From the NCBI RefSeq assembly GCF_934630525.1, contig NZ_CAKTVX010000001.1, positions 1 through 64,000 on the forward strand: 64,000 nt of DNA. The letters run 5' to 3'. A program made the translations under genes and the position numbers. Below, piece by piece: positions 53,908 through 63,510 of this stretch. Under the pieces are notes generated by a model. That model saw only the letters and a program-made list of their open reading frames with translations. It did not search any database and had not been told where the DNA came from. The DNA is from an uncultured Slackia sp. (lineage in GTDB: Bacteria; Actinomycetota; Coriobacteriia; Coriobacteriales; Eggerthellaceae). Position 1 is the stretch's first letter; the number at the start of each line of letters is the position of its first letter.

Positions 53908-54821
53908 TGGCCGTGAATATGCAGGTGAACTTGGGTGGCCTCGTTATGGCCAACCCCGTGACCGATGCCAGCGGCACGTTTGCCGCTGGCCGCGAATACT
54001 CCGACTTCGTGAACGTTGCCGGAATGGGCGCGGTTACCACCAAGGGCGTTTCGCTCAACGGCTGGGAAGGCAACGACTCGCCGCGCATCGCCGAGACGCC
54101 TTCGGGTATGCTCAATTCCATCGGTTTGCAAAACCCCGGCGTAAAGCACTTGTGCGAAGTCGATTTGCCGTGGCTTAAGAGCCAGGGCGTGCCGGCTATC
54201 GTGAACGTGTCGGGCCACAGCCTCGAAGAATACGTTTCCGTGGTCGAGGCGCTTGAAGAGGATGGCCAGGCCGACGCGTACGAGATCAACATCTCGTGCC
54301 CGAACGTCGACGCCGGCGGCCTTACGTTTGGCACGCATGTGCCCAGCGTCGAGCGCGTGGTTTCCGCATGCCGCGAGGCGGCCACCAAGCCCATGATCGT
54401 GAAGCTCACTCCGAACGTCACCGATATCGCCGAAATCGCGAAGGCCGCCGAAGCTTCCGGTGCCGATGCCATTTCGCTCATCAACACGCTTTTGGGCATG
54501 GCGATTGACGCCCGCACGCGCAAGCCCGTGCTTGCCCGCGTGGTGGGCGGCCTTTCTGGCCCGGCCGTGAAGCCTGTTGCCTTGCGCATGGTGTGGCAGT
54601 GCCACAACGCGGTGAAAGTTCCCATTTTGGGCATGGGCGGCATTTCCAATGCAACCGATGCGGTGGAGTTCATGCTCGCCGGCGCTACCGCCGTGGCCGT
54701 TGGCACCGCGAACTTCACCAATCCCCATGCGGTCGACGAGGTTATCGCCGGCATTGAGGCATATTGTGAAGAGCAAGGCGTCGCAGACGTGAACGATTTG
54801 ATTGGAGGGCTGCAATGTTAG
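53907..54821 (+). CDS. pyrD: Dihydroorotate dehydrogenase (NAD type, catalytic subunit)
   Basis: 304 residues, FMN TIM barrel. Visible blocks are NPVTDASGTFAAGREY, TTKGVSLNGWEGNDSPRIAE, EINISCPNVDAGGLTFG with the class 1B active-site Cys, VKLTPNVTDI and GMGGISNATDAVEFMLAGA. It overlaps pyrF by 7 bases. Confidence 0.96.
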   Translation: MAVNMQVNLGGLVMANPVTDASGTFAAGREYSDFVNVAGMGAVTTKGVSLNGWEGNDSPRIAETPSGMLNSIGLQNPGVKHLCEVDLPWLKSQGVPAIVNVSGHSLEEYVSVVEALEEDGQADAYEINISCPNVDAGGLTFGTHVPSVERVVSACREAATKPMIVKLTPNVTDIAEIAKAAEASGADAISLINTLLGMAIDARTRKPVLARVVGGLSGPAVKPVALRMVWQCHNAVKVPILGMGGISNATDAVEFMLAGATAVAVGTANFTNPHAVDEVIAGIEAYCEEQGVADVNDLIGGLQC

Positions 54822-55525
54822 CAGCATTTGAAAGCATTCCCCGCGCCGACCGCGTTATCGTCGCGCTCGACTGCCCCCGTGCCAAGGCGCTCGATCTTGC
54901 CGTTGCGCTGCAGGGCAAGGCCAAGTGGCTCAAAATCGGCATGACGCTGTATTACTCCGAAGGCCCTGCTATCGTCGAAATCTTCAAGCTTCTGGGCTAT
55001 AAGGTGTTCCTCGACCTGAAGTGCCACGATATTCCGCACCAGGTCGCAGGCGCTGCTGCGTCGGCCGTCGAGGCGGGCGCCGACATGATCACCATGCACG
55101 CTGTGGGCGGCGTTCCCATGATGGAGGCCGCGCAGGCTGCCGTCGACAACGCCGGCTGCGACACCGCGACGCTGGCCATCACGGTTCTTACGAGCATGGA
55201 TGCCGCAACCCTCGCCGCCACGGGCGTCACGCGCGAGCTCACCGATCAGGTGAAAACGCTTGCTTCGTGTGCAGCAGAGGCGGGCCTTTCGGGCGTTGTC
55301 GCTTCTCCGCAGGAAGCCGCTATGCTTCGCGAGTTGCTCGGCCCCGATGCCCTTATCGTCACCCCGGGCGTGCGTCCCGCGGGCGCTGATTTGGGCGACC
55401 AGAGCCGTGTCGCGACCCCGAAGGCCGCATTCGATGCGGGCGCTTCCCATATCGTGGTAGGCCGCCCCATTACCCAGGCCGCCGATCCCGTCGCAGCGTT
55501 CGAAGCCATCGTCACCGAGCTCTAA
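54815..55525 (+). CDS. pyrF: Orotidine 5'-phosphate decarboxylase
   Basis: Last step to UMP. 236 residues. VIVALDCPRAKALDL, the catalytic block FLDLKCHDIPHQVAGAA (about 68-84), and TPGVRPAGADLGDQSR near the phosphate site are all normal. Last gene of the operon. pyrE and the carbamoyl phosphate synthase genes are not in the window. Confidence 0.96.
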   Translation: MLAAFESIPRADRVIVALDCPRAKALDLAVALQGKAKWLKIGMTLYYSEGPAIVEIFKLLGYKVFLDLKCHDIPHQVAGAAASAVEAGADMITMHAVGGVPMMEAAQAAVDNAGCDTATLAITVLTSMDAATLAATGVTRELTDQVKTLASCAAEAGLSGVVASPQEAAMLRELLGPDALIVTPGVRPAGADLGDQSRVATPKAAFDAGASHIVVGRPITQAADPVAAFEAIVTEL

Positions 55526-55535
55526 GTTCTCGTTT

Positions 55536-55575
55536 ACCTGTGCATTTTGCGATTTAATTCACGAAATGCACAGGT
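55536..55575. repeat. 12-bp inverted repeat after pyrF
   Basis: Arms 55536-55547 (acctgtgcattt) and 55564-55575 are perfect reverse complements around a 16-base AT-rich centre. There is no T tract. It could end the pyr transcript or be an operator for mihF. Confidence 0.45.
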
Positions 55576-55641
55576 CAGAGCCTAATATGTTGCCATTTCA
55601 TAGAGAAAAGCGCAGTATTCGAATAATGCAGAACCGAATTC

Positions 55642-55669
55642 TTGAATAAGCGGTTTGATATGCTATTAT
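55642..55669 (+). promoter_or_regulatory. Promoter of mihF
   Basis: TTGAAT (55642-55647), 16-base spacer, TATTAT (55664-55669), about 50 bases before the start codon. Confidence 0.65.
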
Positions 55670-55720
55670 GCCGAATCGCCGTCATCGAAGACGGGTTTTT
55701 ACTGAAGGAGTGAACAACGT

Positions 55721-56029
55721 ATGGCTATCCCACAATTGAGTGCTGAAGAGCGTCAGGCCGCGCTGGAAAAGGCTAAGGCTGCCCGCATTAAGCGTGCGCA
55801 GGTTCGTGACGACCTCAAAAATGGAAAGCTGTCGCTGCAGGACGTTCTCGCTATGAAAGACGATCCTATCGTTGGTCGCATGAAGGTCTCCACGCTCATT
55901 GAGACGCTTCCCGGTTATGGCAAGGCCAAGGCTGAGAAAATTATGGGCGAACTCAAGATCGCCGAAAGCCGTCGCCTCAAGGGCCTTGGCGAGCGCCAGG
56001 AAGCAGCTTTGCTCGAGCGCCTCGCGTAA
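55721..56029 (+). CDS. mihF: Actinobacterial integration host factor (mIHF)
   Basis: 102-residue nucleoid-associated protein. It opens AIPQLSAEERQAALEKAKAA and has the helix-two-turn-helix-type STLIETLPGYGKAKAEKIM followed by RRLKGLGERQ, the DNA-contacting block of the mIHF family. The position before gmk and rpoZ is the conserved actinobacterial order. It has its own promoter and an aaggag ribosome site. Confidence 0.95.
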   Translation: MAIPQLSAEERQAALEKAKAARIKRAQVRDDLKNGKLSLQDVLAMKDDPIVGRMKVSTLIETLPGYGKAKAEKIMGELKIAESRRLKGLGERQEAALLERLA

Positions 56030-56053
56030 TTCGATTTGAAGAAGGTCTGTGGC

Positions 56054-56629
56054 ATGCAGCGCAAGGGCAACTTGTTTGTTTTGTCCGGGCCGTCTGGCGC
56101 GGGCAAGGGCACGCTGGTCAAGAGGGTTCTTGAACGCGTGCCCGATGCGTGGCTGTCGGTTTCCGACACCACGCGCTCTCCGCGCGAGGGCGAAATCGAC
56201 GGAGTGCATTACTTCTTCGTCGACGATGCCGAGTTCGACCAGCTGGTCGAAACGGGCGGTTTTCTCGAGTGGGCCCGTGTCCACGAGAATCGTTACGGAA
56301 CGCCGCGCGCCCGCGTCGAGGAACACATGGCCAAGGGCGGCCAAGTGCTTCTCGAGATTGACGTGCAGGGCGGCTTCCAGATTCGCGAGCAAATTCCCGA
56401 GGCCCACCTCGTGTTCATCGAGCCTCCGTCGCTCGAAGTGCTCGAAAGCCGGCTTCGCGGCCGCGGCACCGACTCCGAAGAAAGCATTGCCGTGCGCATG
56501 AAGAACGCGCAGGTGGAGCTTTCGCATAAAATGGAGTATGATAAGCAATTCGTGAACGATGATCTCGAAGCATGCACCGATGAATTGGTCGCATACATCG
56601 AGAGCCAAGCTAAGATGTGCGAGGAATAG
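56054..56629 (+). CDS. gmk: Guanylate kinase
   Basis: Phosphorylates GMP to GDP. About 191 residues from the ATG at 56054 with an agaagg site; a TTG at 56036 is also in frame. The P-loop SGPSGAGKGTLV is at 11-22, and STTRSPREGEIDG-type GMP binding reads DTTRSPREGEIDGVHY. It starts 24 bases after mihF and is followed at once by rpoZ. Confidence 0.96.
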   Translation: MQRKGNLFVLSGPSGAGKGTLVKRVLERVPDAWLSVSDTTRSPREGEIDGVHYFFVDDAEFDQLVETGGFLEWARVHENRYGTPRARVEEHMAKGGQVLLEIDVQGGFQIREQIPEAHLVFIEPPSLEVLESRLRGRGTDSEESIAVRMKNAQVELSHKMEYDKQFVNDDLEACTDELVAYIESQAKMCEE

Positions 56630-56632
56630 CAA

Positions 56633-56893
56633 ATGAGCATTATCGACCCTGAAATCGACGTCCTGCTCGACGAAACCGACAACGACCGCTTCCTGCTGTG
56701 CGCTCTGGCGTCCAAGCGCGCCCACGATATCAACGACATGATGCGTGGCCAGCGCGATCGCGCCATCCAGCTTTCCAGCGCTGTCGAAATCGCCAAGGCG
56801 AATCACGTGAAGCCGCTTTCCATGGCTTTCGCTGAAATCGCTCGCGGCGAGGTTTCCTTCGATCCCGAGACGATCGATATCAAAGAGCACTAA
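56633..56893 (+). CDS. rpoZ: DNA-directed RNA polymerase omega subunit
   Basis: 86 residues. SIIDPEIDVLLDETDNDRFLLCALASKRAHDI is the family start and MAFAEIARGEVSF the conserved C-terminal block. Starts 3 bases after gmk. A terminator follows. Confidence 0.93.
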   Translation: MSIIDPEIDVLLDETDNDRFLLCALASKRAHDINDMMRGQRDRAIQLSSAVEIAKANHVKPLSMAFAEIARGEVSFDPETIDIKEH

Positions 56894-56925
56894 GCGTTTA
56901 TGCGCATAAGCGCACCTGCGCACCG

Positions 56926-56957
56926 GGCCCTCTTCCGTTGAAGAGGGCCTTTCGTTT
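56926..56957 (+). terminator. Intrinsic terminator after rpoZ
   Basis: Perfect 10-bp stem ggccctcttc / gaagagggcc with a 4-base loop and a T-rich tail (tttcgttt). Confidence 0.87.
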
Positions 56958-57013
56958 GCCTGGGATGCCCTTGTGCATTCCAGCCCAACAAGAGACGAGA
57001 GAAAGCGACTCCG

Positions 57014-58231
57014 ATGCATTTTCAGCGAATCACGCTCGTGCATTACCATGAGCTTGGCCTGAAAGGCCATAACCGTGCCACGTTCGAGAAGCGCCTTATG
57101 CGCAATTTGGAAGTGCTGCTCGAAGATGCGCCCGTGCATGAAATCACGCGCATTTCCGGCCGCGTGCTCGTGGTCTACGATGCGGCTGCGGGCGCCGACG
57201 CTCCTGCGAAGGCTGCGCAGCTTATTGCGCGCGTTCCCGGCGTTGCCCGCGTAAGCTGCGGCTTCGCGTGCGAGCGCAATATGGATGATATTTGCGAGGC
57301 GGCGCATCAGGCGCTCGGCGAAGCGGGCGATTTCTGCACGTGGAAGGTCGTCGGTCGCAGGAATCATACCGATTTCCCCATTGATTCTATGCAAATCAAC
57401 CAAATCGTGGGCGAGCATCTATGCGGGCTTTTCCCCGATAAAAAGGTGAAGATGAAGGGCGCCGACGTCGAAGTGCATGTCGAGGTCGTGCAGGGCATGG
57501 CATATGTGTACGCGCAAACCATGCGCGGCGTGGGCGGCTTGCCGGTCGGTACGGCTGGCAAAGTGGTGTGCCTGCTTTCTTCGGGCATCGATTCGCCCGT
57601 TGCCATGTGGCGCATGGCTCGCCGCGGTGCGACGTGCATCGCAGTGCATTTTTCTGGTCGCCCCCAAACAGCTTCGACGTCTGAATATCTGTCCGATGAT
57701 ATTTGCCGTGTGCTTGAGGAATTCGGCGGCGTGGCGCGCATGTATGTGGTGCCCTTCGGCGATTACCAGCGCGAAATCGCCATGCGCGTGCCTCCCGCGT
57801 TGCGTATTGTCATTTATCGCCGCTTTATGATGCGCATCACTGAGCGCATTGCGCGTCGTGAGGGCGCAAAGGCGCTGGTCACGGGCGAGAGCTTGGGCCA
57901 GGTTGCGTCGCAGACGCTCGATAACCTTGCCGCGACGAGCGATTCGGTGAAGATGCAGATCTTCCGTCCGCTTATCGGCTGCGACAAGCTCGAGATTATC
58001 GAAGACGCCAAAAAGCTCGGCACGTTCGAGATTTCGAGCCAAGATGCGCCCGACTGCTGCACGCTGTTTATGCCGCGCGCGCCCGAGACGCACGCGAAGC
58101 TGCGCGATGTATATGACGCGGAAGCCGATTTGCCTTTCGACGAGTGGTCCGATGAAATCATGGACGCGCTCGAGGTGCACGATTACCGTTGCCCCCAATC
58201 GTATTTCGGCAAGAAGGCAAAGGAAAACTAG
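57014..58231 (+). CDS. thiI: tRNA 4-thiouridine synthetase ThiI (no rhodanese domain)
   Basis: Sulfur transfer to tRNA uridine 8 and thiamine thiazole synthesis. 405 residues. N-terminal ferredoxin-like and THUMP domains (about 1-165), then the PP-loop ATPase (LLSSGIDSPVAMWRMARRG, about residue 189). GESLGQVASQTLDNLAATS and CCTLFMPRAPETHA complete it. The C-terminal rhodanese domain of the E. coli protein is missing, as in most Gram-positives, where a dedicated desulfurase supplies sulfur. Confidence 0.95.
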   Translation: MHFQRITLVHYHELGLKGHNRATFEKRLMRNLEVLLEDAPVHEITRISGRVLVVYDAAAGADAPAKAAQLIARVPGVARVSCGFACERNMDDICEAAHQALGEAGDFCTWKVVGRRNHTDFPIDSMQINQIVGEHLCGLFPDKKVKMKGADVEVHVEVVQGMAYVYAQTMRGVGGLPVGTAGKVVCLLSSGIDSPVAMWRMARRGATCIAVHFSGRPQTASTSEYLSDDICRVLEEFGGVARMYVVPFGDYQREIAMRVPPALRIVIYRRFMMRITERIARREGAKALVTGESLGQVASQTLDNLAATSDSVKMQIFRPLIGCDKLEIIEDAKKLGTFEISSQDAPDCCTLFMPRAPETHAKLRDVYDAEADLPFDEWSDEIMDALEVHDYRCPQSYFGKKAKEN

Positions 58232-58325
58232 CTCGTCACATTCGGGGCGATGCGTTTTGCCCGATGGACAATAACGAAACGGCACCAAATATAAATACCC
58301 TGCAGAATTGGCCCTTGCATCCATT

Positions 58326-58372
58326 TTAATTGAACACTGTGTTGTATTTTAATCAACGCATTGTTCAATTAA
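58326..58372. promoter_or_regulatory. Inverted-repeat operator candidate upstream of the activase gene
   Basis: Perfect 11-bp arms (58326-58336 ttaattgaaca and 58362-58372) enclose an inner gttg/caac repeat. The AT-rich site lies where a promoter for the next gene is expected. A TetR gene ends this operon, so autoregulation by that protein is the simplest reading. Confidence 0.6.
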
Positions 58373-58401
58373 CCATGAATGAATTGGATCGCAAGGGCCC
58401 T

Positions 58402-61400
58402 ATGACTGAAATGACTGCGGCGCAAAGCCGGAATTTGCATGTTGGAATCGATATCGGATCGACTACGGTGAAGGCCGTCGTGCTCGATGCCGATACGAAC
58501 GAAGAGCTTTTTGGCGTGTATCGTCGCCACGGCTCTCAGCAGATTCAAGCAACGTTGCGGGTGCTTGATGAAATCGTTGCGCGCTTTCCTTTCGCCCATA
58601 TTCGCTGCGCTTTGTGCGGATCGGGCTCGGAGGACATCGCGCGCGGTATCGGCGCCCCTTTCATTCAAGAGGTTGTTGCGGGCGCTACGGCGGTTCGCGC
58701 GCTGTATCCGCAGGCGAATTGCACTATCGAGCTTGGCGGGCAAGACGCGAAGATGATCTTCTTCCGCCACGATGAATCTGGCGCGCAAGAAGTCGGCGAC
58801 ATGCGCATGAATGGCAGCTGCGCCGGCGGCACGGGCGCGTTTATCGACGAGGTTGCCGAGGTTCTGAGCATTCCCGTTGAGAAATTCAATGAATACGCTG
58901 AGGCGGGCACGCGCCCCTATGACATTTCGGGCCGATGCGGCGTGTATGCCAAAACCGATATCCAGCCGCTTTTGAACAATGGCGTCTCGAAGTGCGATTT
59001 GGCGCTTTCAACGTTTCACGCTATCGCTAAGCAAACGCTTGGCGGTTTGGCCCAGGGGCTCGATGTGAGGGCGCCTATCGTGTTCATGGGCGGGCCGCTC
59101 ACGTTCAATCCTCGTCTTATTGGCGTTTTCAAGGAGCGCTTGGGCCTCTCAGACGAGCAGGCTCTCATTCCCGATCACCCCGAAACCATGGTCGCGCGAG
59201 GCGCCGCGCTCTCGCTTTCCGACTTGTTTGCCGCAGAAGACGCGAGCCTTTGCATCGAGCATGCCCGCGTCGCGCTCTCTGAGCTCGAAAGCTCGTTCGA
59301 AGCGCAGCCCACCGATGCGCCGCTGTTCGCGAATGCGGAAGAGAAGGCCGATTTCGAGGCGCGCCATGGAAAGCTTGCGGAATGCGGCGGCGTTGCTCGT
59401 GCGCGTGAACTCTGCGACTCAAATCGCTCTGTGCGCGTGTGGCTTGGCATCGATTCAGGCAGCACTACGACCAAGCTCGCCCTTGTCACCGACGATGGCG
59501 AGGTCGTTGATAGCTTTTACGCGTCCAACGAGGGCGAGCCGCTCGCTATTGCCCGCGATGCCCTTATTGCGCTGCGCGACCGATACGCTTCGGCGGGCAT
59601 TCGGATCGATATCGCGGGCGTGGGCGTGACTGGCTACGGAGAAGATTTGTTCGCGAGCGCATTTTCGGCCGATTGCCATACGGTCGAGACGGTCGCCCAT
59701 GCGCGTGCCGCGCGCGCGTTCGTGCCCGATGCGAGCTTCATTCTCGACATCGGCGGTCAAGACATGAAGGCCATGTGGGTCGAAGACGGCATCGTGCGCG
59801 ATATCGTGGTGAACGAGGCTTGTTCGAGCGGCTGCGGGTCGTTTCTCGAGAACTTCGCGCAATCGCTCGGCATCCAAACGAGCGACATCGCGAAGGCGGC
59901 ATTTCGAAGCGAGCATCCCGCGCATTTGGGCAGTCGCTGCACCGTGTTCATGAACAGCTCTATTGTGAGCGAGCAGAAAAACGGGCGCACTCCCGACGAC
60001 ATCATGGCGGGCTTGTGCCGATCGATTATCGAAAACGTGTTCACGAAAGTCATTCGCGTCTCGAACCTCGACTCGCTTGGCGATTGCATTGTGGTGCAGG
60101 GCGGCACATTCGCCAACGACGCCGTGCTGCGCGCGCTTGAGGCGTATGTGGGGCGCAATGTGGTGCGCGCGCCGTATCCGGGCCTTATGGGCGCCATTGG
60201 CTGCGCGCTTATCGCGCGCGATCGCAACGCGGGGGAGAAAAGTTCGTTTATTGGGCTTGATGCCCTCGACGGTTTTGCGTTCACGACGCAAGCCAACGTT
60301 CCCTGCGACAAATGCGCGAACCGGTGCGCACGCACGGTCGTGTCGTTTTCTGACGGTCGCGCGTTTGTGACGGGCAATCGGTGCGCGCGCGGTGAGATAT
60401 CCGCATCGGCGCTTGAATCGCATGCTGCGGGAGCGGCTTGCAAAAGGGTTGCCACGCCGGTGAACCTGTTTGCGACGCGCCAGCGCCTTCTGTTCAAAGA
60501 GTGGCCCTCGCGCCCGCTGTGCCCGAAGCGCCATATAACCGTGGGTCTGCCTCGCGTGCTGGCCCTGTGGGACACTGCGCCGTTCTGGACGACGTTTTTG
60601 CGCGCGCTGGGCTTTGACGTGGAGCTCTCGAGCTTGAGCACGCGGAGCATGTACGAAGACGGCTTGCCCTCGGTCACGTCTGACACGGTGTGCTTCCCTG
60701 CGAAGGTCGTGCATGGCCACGTGCGCCAGCTCGCTCGCATGGGAGTCGATCGCATCTTCATGCCCATCATCACGACGGTGCCAACCGAGAATCGTGCCGA
60801 AACAAGCGTTTCGATGTGCGCCGTGGTGAAGGGCTATCCCATGGTGGTGAAGAGCAGCGACGACCCGGCGCGCACGTGGAATGTGCCGTTCGACACGCCG
60901 CTGTTCCATTGGTTCTCGACGGCCGATCGCGATTGCCAATTGTGCGCGTATATGCGCGAGACGTTCGGTATTGACGAAGATATGGCGCGCGAGGCTATTC
61001 GCATGGCCGACGGTGCTCAGATGCGCTTCAAGCGCGAGCTTGTCGAGCGGGGCGGTGCCGCTCTTAACGCCGCGCGCGAGGCGGGCGCCTACGCGGTCGT
61101 GCTCGCGAGCCGACCCTATCACAACGATCCGCTTGTGAACCATCGCCTTCCTGAGCTGTTCTGCAAGTTGGGCATTTCGGTTTTGCCGCCCGATGCGGTG
61201 CCGCATATCGAGGACGTCGATCTGTCGGCGAGCTTGATCGATGTGGTGAACAACTTCCACGCGCGCATGCTCGCGAGCGCCATGATTGCCGCCGAAAGTC
61301 CGAATTTGGAATACGTGCAGCTCGTAAGCTTCGGTTGCGGGCACGATGCCTACCTCAGCGACGAAATCGCGCGCCTGATGCGCGAGCGCTCGGGCGGCAC

Positions 61401-62832
61401 GAAAACGCCGCTCATATTGAAGACCGACGAAAGCGACGCTTCGGGCCCGTTGCGCATTCGCGTGCGCTCGTTCATCGAGACCGTCGATGCTCGCCGCGAG
61501 CGTGCGTCGGCTCCCGCGACGCCGCATGAGCTGCCCGACCCTTACCCGCAGAAGTTCACGCGCGCCGACCGTCGCGAGAAAGTCATCCTGGTGCCGAATA
61601 CTTCGCACGCGTTCTGCAGGCTTATGAGCTCGGTGTTTTGCAAGCAGGGCGTGCGCGCCGTTCCGCTCGATTTGGGCCGCGAGCGCGCTATCGAGCTCGG
61701 CAAGCGATACGTGCACAACGACATATGCTTCCCGGCGCAAATCGTGATTGGCGAGGCGCTCGCCGCGCTTGAAAGCGGTCGATACGACGATGCCGATGTC
61801 GCTATTGGCACGGGAAAATATATCGGCGATTGCCGCCTTACCCACTATGCGGCGTTGCTGCGTAAAGCGCTCGACGATGCGGGGTATGCACATGTTCCCA
61901 TTATCACGAACGATGATGCTGACGCGCATAACATCCACCCGGGCTTTCGCATGAATCTCGCGAGTGCGATTCGCATTGTCATGGGCTTGCCGATGATCGA
62001 CGCGCTCGAGGCGCTTTTGCGTCGCATTCGCCCCTATGAGCTTGAGCCGGGCGCCGCCGATGCGGCATTCGAGGCGGGCATCGACGCGATTATGGAAGGC
62101 ATTGAGCGTCATGGCGTGGCTGGTGCGAAGCGTGGGTTCAAGCATGCGATTTCGCTTATGAACAACGTGAAGTACGACCGAAGCAACCCGCGCCCGACGG
62201 TGCTCATCGTGGGTGAGTACCTGCTCAACTTCCACCCTGGCGCCAATCGCGACATTGAGGCGTATCTTGAACGAAACGGATTCGAGATCATCGAGGCGCG
62301 CATGACCGACGTGATTCGCAAAACGTATTTCTACCAAGATGCCCAGTCTCGTGAATTTCACGTGACCAGGCCTGCTGCGAATGTCGCCTTCAATCGCATC
62401 GCGAACACGCTCTTCGAGCATGCGCATGATGTGTGCGACCGCATCGGCAAAGCGCACCCGCTCTATGAGCCGCCCTGCCGCATGGGCGATCTTGTGCAAG
62501 CAAGCGACCCCATCATCCATCACACCTTTGATGCCGGTGAGGGCGTGCTCATCGCCGCCGAGATTTTGCATCAGGCGCAGCATGGCTGCAGCTCTTTCGT
62601 TATCTTGCAGCCGTTCGGCTGCCTGCCCAACCATGTCGTGGGGCGCGGCATCGTCAAGCAGCTCAAAGAACGCTACCCGCATGCGAACATTTTGCCGCTC
62701 GATTACGATCCCGACGTGAGCTTTGCTAACATTGAGAACAGGCTGCAAATGCTCGTGATAAGCGCGCATGCCAGCAAGGGCGCCAGCTCGGCGGTAAACG
62801 ACAATCGCGCGAAGGGGGAGTGTCGTGGCTAG
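58402..62832 (+). CDS. Very large 2-hydroxyacyl-CoA dehydratase activase-like protein
   Basis: About 1,476 residues from the ATG at 58402 (site aaggg); ATG 58375 is in frame and equally possible. Two BadF/BcrA-type ATPase domains come first: GIDIGSTTVKAVVLDAD with GGQDAKMIFF and GSCAGGTGAFIDEVA; then from about 352 GIDSGSTTTKLALVTDD with GGQDMKAMWV and ACSSGCGSFLENFAQ. The Cys in each GSCAGGTG or GCGSF loop would bridge a 4Fe-4S cluster in true activases. A CDKCANRC cluster (about 634) and a long C-terminal region of DUF2229 and dehydratase-like type follow (LPRVLALWDTAPFWTTFLRALGF). The function of these multi-domain proteins is not established. It overlaps the TetR gene by 8 bases. Confidence 0.88.
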   Translation: MTEMTAAQSRNLHVGIDIGSTTVKAVVLDADTNEELFGVYRRHGSQQIQATLRVLDEIVARFPFAHIRCALCGSGSEDIARGIGAPFIQEVVAGATAVRALYPQANCTIELGGQDAKMIFFRHDESGAQEVGDMRMNGSCAGGTGAFIDEVAEVLSIPVEKFNEYAEAGTRPYDISGRCGVYAKTDIQPLLNNGVSKCDLALSTFHAIAKQTLGGLAQGLDVRAPIVFMGGPLTFNPRLIGVFKERLGLSDEQALIPDHPETMVARGAALSLSDLFAAEDASLCIEHARVALSELESSFEAQPTDAPLFANAEEKADFEARHGKLAECGGVARARELCDSNRSVRVWLGIDSGSTTTKLALVTDDGEVVDSFYASNEGEPLAIARDALIALRDRYASAGIRIDIAGVGVTGYGEDLFASAFSADCHTVETVAHARAARAFVPDASFILDIGGQDMKAMWVEDGIVRDIVVNEACSSGCGSFLENFAQSLGIQTSDIAKAAFRSEHPAHLGSRCTVFMNSSIVSEQKNGRTPDDIMAGLCRSIIENVFTKVIRVSNLDSLGDCIVVQGGTFANDAVLRALEAYVGRNVVRAPYPGLMGAIGCALIARDRNAGEKSSFIGLDALDGFAFTTQANVPCDKCANRCARTVVSFSDGRAFVTGNRCARGEISASALESHAAGAACKRVATPVNLFATRQRLLFKEWPSRPLCPKRHITVGLPRVLALWDTAPFWTTFLRALGFDVELSSLSTRSMYEDGLPSVTSDTVCFPAKVVHGHVRQLARMGVDRIFMPIITTVPTENRAETSVSMCAVVKGYPMVVKSSDDPARTWNVPFDTPLFHWFSTADRDCQLCAYMRETFGIDEDMAREAIRMADGAQMRFKRELVERGGAALNAAREAGAYAVVLASRPYHNDPLVNHRLPELFCKLGISVLPPDAVPHIEDVDLSASLIDVVNNFHARMLASAMIAAESPNLEYVQLVSFGCGHDAYLSDEIARLMRERSGGTKTPLILKTDESDASGPLRIRVRSFIETVDARRERASAPATPHELPDPYPQKFTRADRREKVILVPNTSHAFCRLMSSVFCKQGVRAVPLDLGRERAIELGKRYVHNDICFPAQIVIGEALAALESGRYDDADVAIGTGKYIGDCRLTHYAALLRKALDDAGYAHVPIITNDDADAHNIHPGFRMNLASAIRIVMGLPMIDALEALLRRIRPYELEPGAADAAFEAGIDAIMEGIERHGVAGAKRGFKHAISLMNNVKYDRSNPRPTVLIVGEYLLNFHPGANRDIEAYLERNGFEIIEARMTDVIRKTYFYQDAQSREFHVTRPAANVAFNRIANTLFEHAHDVCDRIGKAHPLYEPPCRMGDLVQASDPIIHHTFDAGEGVLIAAEILHQAQHGCSSFVILQPFGCLPNHVVGRGIVKQLKERYPHANILPLDYDPDVSFANIENRLQMLVISAHASKGASSAVNDNRAKGECRG

Positions 62833-63499
62833 GCCGAAAAAAGATACCGAGATATGCGCGGAACGGCGCATTCTTGATGCGTTTTGGCATGTGCTCGAAA
62901 CTACGCCGCTGCGGTGCGTTTCCGTGCGAACCGTCGCCCAGGCGGCCGAAGTGAACCGCGGCACGTTCTATTACCACTTCAAAAGCGTCGACGCCCTTGT
63001 TGATAGGGCGATTGAAAGCGAGCTGCTCGAACAGCATTCCATCGTGCATGAAGTGCTGCTTATGACGACGGGCGAAATCGATCGCATGCCGTTCGATAGC
63101 ATGCAAAGGCATATTGAACGTACCGTGCTGCTCGTGCGCCAGGGAGGCGGCGAGCATGTGATGAACGTGGTGTTCGACATATTCAGGAATATTTGGCGCG
63201 CCGTGCTCTGCCCCAATGGCGAGGCGCTCAGCCCTCAGGTCGAAATGCTTATTCGCTATAACGTGCACGGCATTTTGGGGCTGTATTCCTCGCTGGCGCA
63301 AAGTGAAGACGGGTTCCCATCGGAAGAGGCGCTCGAATTCCAGAAATGGAACGCCCGAAGAACGCTCGGCGATATGTGCGCATTGCAGGGAATAGAGCAA
63401 GGCGTTGTGCTCGATAGGCTTCTGGCGGCGTTGAGCATGGAAGGGTGCGTTGCGGGCGCGCGCGAACCGCGATGCAATTGCGGCTCTTCGCGAAAATAG
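62825..63499 (+). CDS. TetR/AcrR-family transcriptional regulator
   Basis: 224 residues from a GTG, overlapping the activase-like gene. The N-terminal helix-turn-helix is clear (ILDAFWHVLETTPLRCVSVRTVAQAAEVNRGTFYYHFKSVDAL, about 17-60). The ligand-binding region is unrelated to anything I recognise. It is co-transcribed with the large gene and probably binds the inverted repeat at 58326-58372. Confidence 0.9.
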   Translation: MARPKKDTEICAERRILDAFWHVLETTPLRCVSVRTVAQAAEVNRGTFYYHFKSVDALVDRAIESELLEQHSIVHEVLLMTTGEIDRMPFDSMQRHIERTVLLVRQGGGEHVMNVVFDIFRNIWRAVLCPNGEALSPQVEMLIRYNVHGILGLYSSLAQSEDGFPSEEALEFQKWNARRTLGDMCALQGIEQGVVLDRLLAALSMEGCVAGAREPRCNCGSSRK

Positions 63500-63510
63500 G
63501 GAGACTGCCG

